Of a DNA stretch of 64,000 nt, positions 50,795-60,874 are shown piece by piece. Position numbers and translations under genes: made by a program. Each line of letters starts with the position of its first letter. Position 1 is the first letter of the stretch. Source of the stretch: Streptomyces sp. NBC_00250 (lineage in GTDB: Bacteria > Actinomycetota > Actinomycetes > Streptomycetales > Streptomycetaceae); NCBI RefSeq assembly GCF_036192275.1, contig NZ_CP108088.1, forward strand, positions 4,403,501 through 4,467,500, given 5' to 3'. The notes below the pieces were generated by a model. The model had not been told where the DNA came from. It saw only the letters and a program-made list of their open reading frames with translations, and did no database searches.

Positions 50795-50934
50795 TTGAGG
50801 AAATCCGGGGCCTCCGAGCTTGTGCGATCGCATGAATTGATCATCTCGGGCTTGGAGGGGGCTACGAAGCAGGCGCGGTAAGGGATTCCGGCCCCGAGGG
50901 CTTCCCGAGCGGACGCTCGTACCAGGCGGTGACC

Positions 50935-50970
50935 CTCTCCGCGATGTGACGGAGTGCACCCCGCGGAGAG
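50935..50970 (-). terminator. Terminator of the META lipoprotein gene
   Basis: CTCTCCGCG and CGCGGAGAG (9 bp) with an 18-base loop, starting five bases past the stop codon. Confidence 0.65.
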
Positions 50971-50974
50971 TCGT

Positions 50975-51874
50975 TCACCGGGACGCCGGGGGCTCTTGGC
51001 CGTCCGTTCCGCCCGTTCCTTCAGAGGTTTCGCCAGTCGTCCCGGCGGCCGCCTTCGCCCCCAGGCCCTCGCCCGCGGCGTTGGTGAGGGTCAGCGTCCG
51101 GTGGTCCAGGCGGTAGGTGAGCGGGCCGTCGAGGAGCTCGTACAGCTTCGTCTCCAGCTGCATCTGCGGGCTCGTGCACATCATCCGGGTGGTCGCCGCC
51201 GGGCCCTCGATCGTGAGCGTCTTCCCCTCGACCCGGGCGGTCGCGGCGAAGTTGTTGCAGCCCAGGTTCCCGGTGACCCGACCGTCCGCGCCGAGGACGA
51301 GACGGGCCTTGTCGCCGCTGCCCGCGGGCAGCGAGGACGCGGTGTCCCCCGAGATCAGCCCGTCGATCTTCCACGTCGTGCCACGCAGCGGGAGGTCCGC
51401 CTCGGCGGTCAGCTCCAGGCCGTTGCGGCCGTCCGGGGAGGTCAGGGTGAGGGCCTCGCCCTTCTGCTTCCCCTTGAGCGGGCCGGTGAAGGCCTTGACC
51501 AGCTCCGTCTCGAAGCGCTGCCGGTCCTCGGGGCAGCCCATCTCGGTGATCTCCTGCGGGGAGACGGTCAGGGTGTCCCCCTTCACGGCGACGGTCGCCC
51601 CGAAGGTGTTGCAGCCGCTGTTCCCGCGGGCGCGGCCGTCCGCGCCGAACTCGACGCGGGCGCCGTCCGGGGCGGCGGACCTGCGGCCGTCGACCGTGAC
51701 GGCGCCGATCGTCCAGTGGCTACCGGCGACGGGCAGGTCGGGGGAGACGGTGTCGGAACCGGATCCGGAGCCGGCTCCCGCGGTGCCTCCCTCCGTGCCG
51801 CAGGCGGCGAGGAGGAGGACCAGGGCGGCGGCGGAAGCGGCGGAGGCGAGGGTGCGCGGCGTCTGCGTCTGCAT
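50975..51874 (-). CDS. Lipoprotein with two META domains
   Basis: 299 residues. The signal peptide SAASAAALVLLLAACG ends in lipobox LAAC. Two META (HslJ-like) domains follow (about 50-150 and 160-265), each with the signature W-x-I/G...GDGR-x-x-G-x-x-GCN: GADGRARGNSGCNTFGA and GADGRVTGNLGCNNFAA. META domains occur in heat-shock and motility-linked bacterial proteins of uncertain role. The tail is Gly/Thr-rich. It is upstream of purF on the same strand, but separated by a terminator. Confidence 0.9.
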   Translation of the reverse strand: MQTQTPRTLASAASAAALVLLLAACGTEGGTAGAGSGSGSDTVSPDLPVAGSHWTIGAVTVDGRRSAAPDGARVEFGADGRARGNSGCNTFGATVAVKGDTLTVSPQEITEMGCPEDRQRFETELVKAFTGPLKGKQKGEALTLTSPDGRNGLELTAEADLPLRGTTWKIDGLISGDTASSLPAGSGDKARLVLGADGRVTGNLGCNNFAATARVEGKTLTIEGPAATTRMMCTSPQMQLETKLYELLDGPLTYRLDHRTLTLTNAAGEGLGAKAAAGTTGETSEGTGGTDGQEPPASR

Positions 51875-51935
51875 GGCGGTGGGACGGGCGGCGGCGGAAG
51901 TCGGTTCCGTCGCCGCTCCCGCCCGTACGGGAAGC

Positions 51936-52724
51936 TCAGCCCATCAGGGGCAGGAGGTCCTTGAGGTCGGCGCGCTCGCCGCTCGCGCTGACACGGGCCT
52001 CGTCCAGCTCCGTCGCCCACCGCGCCCGCCCGGTCGCGAGCCTGATCCAGGTCAGCGGGTCCGTCTCGACCACGTTGGGCGGGGTGCCCCGGGTGTGCCG
52101 GGGGCCCTCCACGCACTGCACCACCGCGTACGGCGGGATCCGCACCTCGACCGCCCCGCCCGGGGCCTTCGCGGCGAGCGCGTCGGCGAGCAGCCGGGTG
52201 CAGGCGGCGAGGGCCTGCCGGTCGAAGGGGACGCCGGCCCCGGTCGCCGCGTTCAGGTCGTCGGTGTGGACGACGAGTTCGACGGTCCGGGTGACGAGGA
52301 AGTCGGCGAGGGTCATCGCGCCGAAGCGGGTCGGGACCAGCCGCTCGTCGGAGACGCCCGCGATCGCCGCCCCGTACCGCTCCGCCGTCTCCGCGAACAG
52401 CACCGGCAGGTCGGCCGTGTCGATCGCCCGGGTGTCCTCGTCGATGCTCGCCGCCTCCGTCACCGTGGCCAGGGGCCAGTCGAGCAGGGCGAGTTCCCGG
52501 CGGGCCGGCTCGGTCTCCGCGAGCTTCCGGGTCATCGAGGCGAGCACCATCGTCAGGTGCGCCGCCAGCTCCCGTACCGTCCACTCCCCCAGCCGGGTCG
52601 GCGCGTCGAGCTGCTCGGGGGTGAGCGCGGTCACCGCCTCCCGGACGTTCCCGAACTGGGCGAGCACGGCGGCCCTGGTCCGGGCGGAGTCGTAACTGCG
52701 GGTGCGCTTCTTGGCCGGTGGCAT
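51936..52724 (-). CDS. Maleylpyruvate isomerase / sterol-carrier family protein
   Basis: 262 residues. The N-terminal DinB-like mycothiol-dependent isomerase fold shows GEWTVRELAAHLTMV (metal His) and RTVELVVHTDDL. The C-terminal about 90 residues form an SCP2-like domain (VEVRIPPYAVVQCVEG, LTWIRLATGRARW). Such proteins are often mycothiol-dependent enzymes, but the actual substrate is unknown. The upstream Lys/Arg-rich start PPAKKRTRSYDS is typical of actinobacterial members. It is divergent from the small NTF2-like gene, with 76 bp between starts. Confidence 0.85.
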   Translation of the reverse strand: MPPAKKRTRSYDSARTRAAVLAQFGNVREAVTALTPEQLDAPTRLGEWTVRELAAHLTMVLASMTRKLAETEPARRELALLDWPLATVTEAASIDEDTRAIDTADLPVLFAETAERYGAAIAGVSDERLVPTRFGAMTLADFLVTRTVELVVHTDDLNAATGAGVPFDRQALAACTRLLADALAAKAPGGAVEVRIPPYAVVQCVEGPRHTRGTPPNVVETDPLTWIRLATGRARWATELDEARVSASGERADLKDLLPLMG

Positions 52725-52800
52725 GGGGGCGAGGGTAGTCGGAGACTGAGAGGGGGAGGACCGCCCGCTCACCCACCCGTACGAGAGGGGTCGATCAGCC

Positions 52801-53205
52801 ATGGCCGAGCACCCTGACGCCGCATTGGTCCGCCGGGGCTTCGAAGCCTGGACCAAGGGAGACATGGAGACCGTCGGCACGCTGATGACGGCGGACTGTA
52901 CGCACCACTCGCCCGGCGAGAGCCAGATCTCCGGCCACTTCAAGGGCCGGGACAACGTCCTCGCCATGTACGGACAGATGTTCGAGCTCACCGGTGGCAA
53001 GATGCGCGTCGAGCTCGACAGCATCTCCGTCGACGGCCGCGGTCATGCCGTGGCGGCCAACACGTTCTACGCCGAGCGCGGTGACCGGGGCATCGAGATG
53101 AAGGGTGCGCTGGTCTTCACGATCATCGGCGGCAAGATCTCCGACATCGACGAATGCGTGGCGGACATCGCGCAGTCCGACGCCTTCTGGGGTCAGGCCG
53201 AGTAG
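52801..53205 (+). CDS. SnoaL/NTF2-like protein
   Basis: 134 residues, a single NTF2-like cone fold: ALVRRGFEAWTKGDMETVGTLM, a central GRDNVLAMYGQMFELTGG and IIGGKISDIDECVAD. Members are small-molecule-binding proteins or enzymes (for example ketosteroid isomerase-like). There is no catalytic signature that decides the substrate. Its 3' end overlaps the 3' end of the convergent M23 peptidase gene by 13 bp. The ATG at 52801 is preceded by GAGAGGGG. Confidence 0.85.
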   Translation: MAEHPDAALVRRGFEAWTKGDMETVGTLMTADCTHHSPGESQISGHFKGRDNVLAMYGQMFELTGGKMRVELDSISVDGRGHAVAANTFYAERGDRGIEMKGALVFTIIGGKISDIDECVADIAQSDAFWGQAE

Positions 53206-54023
53206 ACGGAATCGCGTGGCACTTCGAACGTCTCGCCGTTCTTCGGCACGCCGACACCGCGCCAGGTGAACGGGACGCCGCTCGCCGTGTTCAGGTCCGG
53301 GCCGTCCATCAGCTGGAAGTGCACGTGCGGCTCGGTGGAGTTGCCGGAGTTCCCGCAGCGGGCGAGTTCCTGGCCCACGTGGACGCGGTCGCCCGCCCGG
53401 ACCACGAGCGAGCCGCGCTTCAGATGCGCGTACATCGCGTACGTACCGTCGCCGAGATCGAGGACGAGGTGGTTCCCGGTGATCCGGCGGGCTCCCGCGA
53501 GGCTCCGGGCGGCGGACTCGATCAGCAGCAGATAGAGCAGGGCGGCCGGCGAGTTGCGGCTCAGGTGGTCGCGCTGCCCGTCCTCGGCGTGCACGACGGT
53601 CGCGTCGGCGACCGCGAGCAGCGGCGCGTCGAAGGCCGGGAAGTCCTCGCTCCGCCGGACCACCGGCCACAGCCACGCGAAGGCCGGGCGGGGCTGCGCC
53701 TCGTCCTCCCGGGTGACGTCGATCGCGTACGTCTGGCCCAGCTGGTGGGTGCCGTGGCTGGGCGTCCGGTCCGCCGGGCTGTTCAGCGCCGACCAGCGGC
53801 CGGTGACCGGCGGGGCCACCTCGACCGTGGCGCGGGTCGCGGCCATGGCCCGGCTTCGGGCGGTCCGGGAGAGCCCGACGCCGAGGATCATCGCGGCGAT
53901 CGCGGGCAGCCAGCCCGCCCAGTACGGGTACGGCAGCTCGACGGCGAAGGAGGCGATCACCTGGACGATGAACGCCAGCCAGAGCGCACGGTGGAGAACC
54001 GCCGGTGATGCGCTTGAGGACAT
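53193..54023 (-). CDS. Membrane-anchored M23-family peptidase
   Basis: 276 residues. Two N-terminal membrane helices (ALWLAFIVQVIASFAVELPY and WAGWLPAIAAMILGVGL) precede an extracytoplasmic region. The LytM domain has SHGTHQLGQTYAIDV, with the first metal-ligand His and Asp, then VLDLGDGTYAMYAHLKRGS and PHVHFQLMDG. It probably cuts peptidoglycan peptides. It lies 31 bp downstream of the ArsR regulator on the same strand, so the pair is likely one transcript controlled by the palindrome at 54571. The gene's end overlaps the convergent NTF2-like gene. Confidence 0.9.
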   Translation of the reverse strand: MSSSASPAVLHRALWLAFIVQVIASFAVELPYPYWAGWLPAIAAMILGVGLSRTARSRAMAATRATVEVAPPVTGRWSALNSPADRTPSHGTHQLGQTYAIDVTREDEAQPRPAFAWLWPVVRRSEDFPAFDAPLLAVADATVVHAEDGQRDHLSRNSPAALLYLLLIESAARSLAGARRITGNHLVLDLGDGTYAMYAHLKRGSLVVRAGDRVHVGQELARCGNSGNSTEPHVHFQLMDGPDLNTASGVPFTWRGVGVPKNGETFEVPRDSVYSA

Positions 54024-54054
54024 CCGGATTCCCTCCGAGGATTCGTGGTGACCG

Positions 54055-54564
54055 TTAAGGGCGGGCCGCGGTGAGGACCACCAGGAGCGGGACGACCCGG
54101 GCTCCCGGGACCTCGTAGCGCCCGCGTCCGACGGTCTTGAGCCAGCCCGCGCCGGTCAGTTGGCGCAGGTGGTGGTAGATCTGGCCGGTCGTGCCGATCC
54201 CTTCGAGCTCCGCCAGCTCGGCGGCGGTACGCCGGCCGCCGAGGATCTCCCGCAGCAGGCGGAGCCGTACGGGATGGCCGAGCGCGGCGAAGGACTCGGC
54301 GGCATCCGCCCAGTCCTCCTCGAACAGCTGCCCGGTGAAGGCGCCGAACTGCCACTCGTACCGCTCCCGGGTCGGCAGCCGGACCGATCCCGTGAAGACG
54401 ACCGCGCCGTCCTCGCCCCGCTCCCCCACGTCCGCCGCGAGCTGCGCCTTGAGTCCTTCGAGGGCCCAGAGTGCGCCGTCGGTGGCCTCGGGCGCGGGGC
54501 GCCCGGCGTCTTCCAGGGCCGCCATGCGCCGTTCCAGCTCGGCGACCCGCTCTTCCAGCTCCAT
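54055..54564 (-). CDS. ArsR-type winged-helix regulator
   Basis: 169 residues. A short N-terminal coiled coil (ELEERVAELERRMAALED) precedes the wHTH: FAALGHPVRLRLLREILGGRRTAAELAELEGIGTTGQIYHHLRQLTGAGWLKTV. The ArsR metal box (ELCVCDL) is absent, so the signal is probably not a metal. It is the first gene of a leftward pair with an M23 peptidase. A perfect 24-bp palindrome seven bases above its ATG makes autoregulation very likely. Confidence 0.9.
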   Translation of the reverse strand: MELEERVAELERRMAALEDAGRPAPEATDGALWALEGLKAQLAADVGERGEDGAVVFTGSVRLPTRERYEWQFGAFTGQLFEEDWADAAESFAALGHPVRLRLLREILGGRRTAAELAELEGIGTTGQIYHHLRQLTGAGWLKTVGRGRYEVPGARVVPLLVVLTAARP

Positions 54565-54570
54565 GATGTT

Positions 54571-54594
54571 GAGATTACGTAATTACGTAATCTC
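54571..54594 (-). promoter_or_regulatory. 24-bp perfect palindrome, operator of the ArsR/M23 operon
   Basis: Half-site GAGATTACGTAA and its complement meet with no spacer, six bases before the ATG at 54564. The sequence is also a direct repeat of ATTACGTA and is strikingly AT-rich. It probably covers the promoter -10 region. Confidence 0.85.
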
Positions 54595-54615
54595 CTGCAA
54601 GCGTCGAAACGAGAA

Positions 54616-54651
54616 AGCCCCCGTCCGGACCCGAAGGTCCGGACGGGGGCT
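54616..54651 (-). terminator. Terminator of the purS-purQ-purL operon
   Basis: AGCCCCCGTCCGGACC, CGAA loop and exact complement (16 bp), 27 bp beyond the purL stop. Confidence 0.85.
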
Positions 54652-54678
54652 CCCCCACCGCTGAGTGTCAGGCGCCGA

Positions 54679-56927
<2,249 letters not shown>

Positions 56928-56928
<1 letters not shown>

Positions 56929-57608
56929 CAGGCGTTGACCAGCTTCTTGAGGATCGAGGTGAAGAAACCGAGGCCGTCCGTCTTGCCGGTGCCGACGAGC
57001 GGCTCGACGGCGTGCTCGGGGTGCGGCATGAGGCCGACCACGTTGCCCGCGGCGTTGGTGATGCCCGCGATGTCACGCAGCGAGCCGTTGGGGTTGACGT
57101 CGAGGTAGCGGAAGGCGACCCGCCCCTCGGCCTCCAGCTCGTCGAGGACGCGCTCGTCGGCGACGTACCGGCCGTCCATGTTCTTGAGCGGGACCTCGAT
57201 CTCCTGGCCCTCGGTGTAGTCCGAGGTCCAGGCGGTCTCCGCGTTCTCCACCCGCAGCTTCTGGTCGCGGCAGATGAAGTGGAGGTGGTTGTTGCGCAGC
57301 ATCGCGCCCGGCAGCAGATGGGCCTCGGTGAGGATCTGGAAGCCGTTGCAGATACCGAGGACGGGCATGCCCGCCTTCGCCTGCTCGATGATCGTCTCCA
57401 TCACCGGCGAGAAGCGGGAGATGGCTCCGGCCCGCAGGTAGTCGCCGTAGGAGAAACCGCCGGCCAGGACCACGGCGTCGACCTGCTTGAGGTCCTTGTC
57501 GCGGTGCCAGAGCGATACGGGTTCGGCGCCCGCGAGGCGGGCGGCACGCAGCGCGTCCTGGTCGTCGAGCGTTCCGGGGAACGTGACGACGCCGATGCGT
57601 GCGGTCAC
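56928..57608 (-). CDS. purQ: Phosphoribosylformylglycinamidine synthase subunit PurQ
   Basis: 226 residues, the class I glutaminase subunit. [17 protein letters not shown], the nucleophile elbow GICNGFQIL with the catalytic Cys, and [13 protein letters not shown] with the catalytic His are present. Ammonia is channelled to PurL. Its GTG start overlaps the purS stop in GTGA, and its own stop overlaps purL. Confidence 0.97.
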
Positions 57609-57850
57609 GACTCCACCTTCACGATGAAGTCTTCGATCACAGTGTTGGCAAGGAAGGTTTCGGCCATCTCATGGATGCGGGCGAGGGCGGCGTCGTCGAC
57701 CGGTCCCTCCACCTCCAGCTCGAAACGCTTCCCCTGACGGACGTCGGCGATTCCGGCGAATCCCAGGCGGGGCAGTGCACGCTGCACCGCCTGCCCCTGA
57801 GGGTCGAGGATCTCCGGCTTGAGCATGACGTCGACTACGACGCGTGCCAC
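57605..57850 (-). CDS. purS: Phosphoribosylformylglycinamidine synthase subunit PurS
   Basis: 81 residues. PurS bridges PurQ and PurL in the FGAM synthase complex. The fold is clear: [42 protein letters not shown] and [15 protein letters not shown]. Of two in-frame GTG codons, 57850 has GGGAG five bases upstream, while 57856 abuts it, so 57850 is chosen. It is the first gene of the operon. Confidence 0.95.
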   Translation of the reverse strand: MARVVVDVMLKPEILDPQGQAVQRALPRLGFAGIADVRQGKRFELEVEGPVDDAALARIHEMAETFLANTVIEDFIVKVES

Positions 57851-58216
57851 TGGCACTCCCGGTGGTGTGTTGCGTGGGCGGTTCCCTCAGCGTACCTGTC
57901 TCCAAATTCTACGCGGGTAGAGATCTGAAGGATCCTCCAAAAGCCAGGCCACGGAGCCGCTCCACCAGCGAACACGGCGCACGCCCCCGACGGGGCACAC
58001 CCACGCAAAATTCGAGTGAAATATTGCGAACCTCATTGCACCGGGACACGCTGAAACAATTGCCAGGGCTTCACAATGCGACGCCCACCGCTGTACAAAG
58101 GAATCGAGAAGAAATCAGCATTGTCCCGGCACAGCCGTACGGTCGGCATCGCCGCACGTCAGAGGCGTCACAAGCGCCCCCTCTGCGGCGTCGGCCGCAG
58201 GAAAGGACCGATATCC
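57851..58216. other. Divergent control region purS / Lsr2 paralogue
   Basis: 366 bases with no supported gene. For purS, TAGAAT (57906-57911, minus strand) is a likely -10. For the Lsr2-like gene, an AT-rich patch (about 58010-58062) with AAAATTCGAG, GAAATATTGCG and GAAACAATTGC lies 150-200 bp upstream. Such tracts are preferred Lsr2 binding sites, so autoregulation is plausible. Confidence 0.45.
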
Positions 58217-58558
58217 GTGGCTCAGCGTGTGGTGGTCACAATCTCCGACGACATGGACGGCGGAGAAGCGGCTGAAACGGTCGCGTTCGGCCTCGACGGG
58301 AAGATGTACGAGATCGACCTGAATGCTGCCAATGCAAAGAAACTCCGCAAGGCTCTCGCCCCGTACCTCGCCGCCGGACGCAAGCTGCCGGCCAGGGCCC
58401 TGACCGGCCGGAGCCCCTCCCTGGAGACGTACACCCACACCTCCCTGGCCCCCGACCCGGCGGCGGTCCGCGCCTGGGCGCAGTCCAACAAGATGGAGGT
58501 GCCCGCCCGCGGCCGGATCCCGAAGCGGGTCTACGAGGCCTTCCGCGCCGCGAGTTGA
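58217..58558 (+). CDS. lsrL: Lsr2-family nucleoid-associated protein (LsrL paralogue)
   Basis: 113 residues. The N-terminal oligomerisation domain is AQRVVVTISDDMDGGEAAETVAFGLDGKMYEIDL, and the C-terminal DNA-binding domain is VRAWAQSNKMEVPARGRIPKRV, with the RGR AT-hook-like motif. Lsr2 proteins coat and silence AT-rich, often foreign DNA. Streptomyces has two; the copy near purS corresponds to LsrL in S. coelicolor as I recall. GAAAGGA eight bases before GTG 58217 sets the start, and an upstream ATG (58076) lacks support. Confidence 0.93.
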   Translation: MAQRVVVTISDDMDGGEAAETVAFGLDGKMYEIDLNAANAKKLRKALAPYLAAGRKLPARALTGRSPSLETYTHTSLAPDPAAVRAWAQSNKMEVPARGRIPKRVYEAFRAAS

Positions 58559-58571
58559 GGCTGGGCGGACG

Positions 58572-58592
58572 CGGCGGGGCCCCGGCCCGCCG
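58572..58592 (+). terminator. Terminator of the Lsr2-like gene
   Basis: CGGCGGG and CCCGCCG with a 7-base loop, 13 bp past the stop. Confidence 0.55.
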
Positions 58593-58612
58593 ACGGGGCG
58601 GGGCGAGCCGAT

Positions 58613-58643
58613 TTGCATTGCACCCCCCATGATCCGCTAAAGT
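58613..58643 (+). promoter_or_regulatory. tRNA-Gly promoter
   Basis: TAAAGT (58638-58643) is a good -10 about 50 bp upstream of the tRNA. TTGCAT is 19 bp and TTGCAC 14 bp upstream, so the spacing is not ideal. Confidence 0.45.
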
Positions 58644-58692
58644 CTGGAACACGCCGAGGGGCGAGGCCGCAAAGCCCCACCTCACGCAGCGT

Positions 58693-58764
58693 GCGGGTGT
58701 AGTTCAGTAGCAGAACATCCCCCTTCCAGGGGGAAGGCGCAGTGTGCAATTCCTGTCACCCGCT
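58693..58764 (+). tRNA. tRNA-Gly (TCC)
   Basis: The cloverleaf has acceptor GCGGGTG/CACCCGC, anticodon loop CTTCCAG and an unusual T-arm TGTGCAATTCCTGT. The discriminator is T and CCA is not encoded. Confidence 0.92.
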
Positions 58765-58846
58765 CTGCATCGCAAGACCGAGCACTCCGGTGCATCAGGT
58801 AGAGTGGTGCTCGCACCGCCCAGTGAAAGCTGAGCGGCAGCAAAAT

Positions 58847-58922
58847 GCGGACGTGGCTCAGTTGGTAGAGCATCACCTTGCCAAGGTGAGGGTCGCGAGT
58901 TCGAATCTCGTCGTCCGCTCCA
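58847..58922 (+). tRNA. tRNA-Gly (GCC), copy 1, CCA encoded
   Basis: The cloverleaf has acceptor GCGGACG/CGTCCGC, anticodon loop TTGCCAA, discriminator T and an encoded CCA. It is identical over 76 nt to the copy at 62771. Confidence 0.96.
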
Positions 58923-58925
58923 GAT

Positions 58926-58959
58926 CGAAGGCCCCGGTTCTCTGGAACCGGGGCCTTCG
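58926..58959 (+). terminator. Terminator of tRNA-Gly (GCC) copy 1
   Basis: CGAAGGCCCCGGTTC, TCTG loop and exact complement (15 bp). Confidence 0.85.
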
Positions 58960-59094
58960 GCGTATCCCCATGAGTCCCATGAGTCCCATGCGCCCCGAGT
59001 GCCCCCGACTCCCGCCACCCCCATGACATTTGTCAGAAACGGGTGGTGACAGCGCGCACTGCCGGACGGGCCGCGCCGCCGAGAGCCTGGACAC

Positions 59095-60069
59095 ATGACC
59101 AACGCGACCCGTGCGACCCCCGCGATCGAGGCGGAAGGCCTCCGCCGCGGCTACTCCGGCGACTTCGAGGCCGTACGCGGCATCTCCTTCACCGTCCCCC
59201 GCGGCGAGATCTTCGCCCTCCTCGGCACCAACGGCGCCGGGAAGACCTCCACCGTCGAACTCCTCGAAGGCCTCGCCGCCCCGAGCGCCGGCGCCGCCCG
59301 CGTCCTCGGCCACGACCCGTACCGCGAACGGTCCGCCGTCCGCCCCCGGATCGGCGTGATGCTCCAGGAAGGCGGCTTCCCCTCCGATCTGACCGTGGCC
59401 GAAACCGTACGGATGTGGGCAGGGTGCACCACCCACGCCCGGCCCGCCGACGAAGCCCTCGGCGCCACCGGGCTCACCGGCCGCGAAGACGTGCGGGTCA
59501 AACAGCTGTCCGGCGGCGAACGACGCCGCCTCGACCTCGCCCTCGCACTCCTCGGCCGCCCCGAGGTCCTCTTCCTCGACGAACCCACCACCGGCCTCGA
59601 CGCCAAGGGCCGCCGCGACACCTGGGAACTCGTCCGCGCCCTCCGCGACGGCGGCACCACCGTGCTGCTCACCACCCACTACCTGGAGGAGGCCGAGACC
59701 CTGGCCGACCGGCTCGCGATCATGCACCGCGGACAGATCGTCCTCTCCGGAACACCGGCCGAGGTCACCGCCGCCCGGCCCGCCCGCATCCGCTTCACCC
59801 TGCCCCCCGAGGTCCCCGCCGCCCGGCTGCCGCTGCGCCTGCGGGCCGCCGAGGACGACGGGCGGATCGAGATCCGTACCGAATCCCTCCAGGACGACCT
59901 CGCCGTGCTCCTCGGCTGGGCCCGGGACGAGGACGTACGCCTCGAAGGGCTCGACGCGCGGTCCGCCTCGCTGGAAGAGGCCTTCCTCGACATCGCCGCG
60001 CAGACACTCCCGTCCGACGCACCCGCCGCACCGGAGGCGTCCCGAGCCGCACTGGAGGCCTCCCGATGA
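59095..60069 (+). CDS. ABC transporter ATP-binding protein
   Basis: 324 residues. Walker A LGTNGAGKTSTVELLEG, Q-loop GVMLQEGGFP, signature LSGGERRRLDLALAL, Walker B VLFLDEPTTGLD and the switch His in LLTTHYLEEAE are intact. The C-terminal about 90 residues form the DrrA-type extension. It pairs with the ABC-2 permease; its stop overlaps the permease ATG (ATGA). It is the first gene of a four-gene unit with a sensor kinase and response regulator, typical of self-regulated exporters of lipids or antimicrobials. Confidence 0.93.
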   Translation: MTNATRATPAIEAEGLRRGYSGDFEAVRGISFTVPRGEIFALLGTNGAGKTSTVELLEGLAAPSAGAARVLGHDPYRERSAVRPRIGVMLQEGGFPSDLTVAETVRMWAGCTTHARPADEALGATGLTGREDVRVKQLSGGERRRLDLALALLGRPEVLFLDEPTTGLDAKGRRDTWELVRALRDGGTTVLLTTHYLEEAETLADRLAIMHRGQIVLSGTPAEVTAARPARIRFTLPPEVPAARLPLRLRAAEDDGRIEIRTESLQDDLAVLLGWARDEDVRLEGLDARSASLEEAFLDIAAQTLPSDAPAAPEASRAALEASR

Positions 60070-60845
60070 GTGCTCTCGCCCAGATCCCCTCCCGCACGCG
60101 GCTCGTCGCCCTCGGGCGGGCCGAGCTGACGCTCCTCCTCCGCAACCGCACCGCGCTCTTCGGCGCCCTCCTCGTCCCCCTCCTCATGGTCGAAGCGGTC
60201 CGCAGCTCCCTCCGGAGCGCCGACCTCGGCAAGGCCGGCACGAGCATCGCCGAGGTCGCCGTGACCGGCGCCATCGGCATGGGACTCCTCATCGGCGTGT
60301 ACAGCAACCTCGTCGCCGCCTTCGTCGCCCGCCGCGAAACCCTCGTCCTCAAGCGGCTCCGTACGGGCGAACCGACCGACCCCGAGATCCTCACCGGGAT
60401 CGCACTGCCGGCCGCCACCCTCGCCCTCACCCAGTGCACCGTCCTGACGATCGGCGGCATCGCCGTCCTCGACCTGCCCGCACCCGCCCGTCCCGATCTG
60501 CTCCTGGCCGGCGTCGTCCTCGGCACCATCCTGCTCACCGTCCTCGCCGCGGCCACCTCGGCCATCACCCGCACACCCGAGAGCGCCCAGCTCACCGCCC
60601 TGCCGCTGGTCCTGATCTCCTCCATCGGCTCCGGGCTCTTCGTCCCCCTCTCCATGCTTCCCGAACGGCTCGCGGCCTTCTGCGAACTGCTTCCGGTGAC
60701 CGGGGTCATGACGCTCGTACGGGCCGGCTGGGCCGGCGGCGCGGAGGCGGGGGACCTGCTGGGGGCGACGGCGGTCACGGTGGCCTGGATCATGGTGTCG
60801 GTGTTCGCCGTCCAGCGGTGGTTCCGCTGGGAGCCCCGGCGCTGA
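60066..60845 (+). CDS. ABC-2 type permease
   Basis: 259 residues with six predicted membrane helices, starting RAELTLLLRNRTALFGALLVPLLM. The conserved ABC-2 core is present (LVLKRLRTGEPTDPEIL cytoplasmic loop, then ITRTPESAQLTALPLVLISSIGSGLFVPL). With the upstream ATPase it forms an exporter dimer. It starts four bases before the end of the ATPase gene and is followed 29 bp later by the kinase gene. Confidence 0.9.
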   Translation: MSALAQIPSRTRLVALGRAELTLLLRNRTALFGALLVPLLMVEAVRSSLRSADLGKAGTSIAEVAVTGAIGMGLLIGVYSNLVAAFVARRETLVLKRLRTGEPTDPEILTGIALPAATLALTQCTVLTIGGIAVLDLPAPARPDLLLAGVVLGTILLTVLAAATSAITRTPESAQLTALPLVLISSIGSGLFVPLSMLPERLAAFCELLPVTGVMTLVRAGWAGGAEAGDLLGATAVTVAWIMVSVFAVQRWFRWEPRR

Positions 60846-60874
60846 ACGAGTCATCGAGGGAGGGGCCTTCGCCC

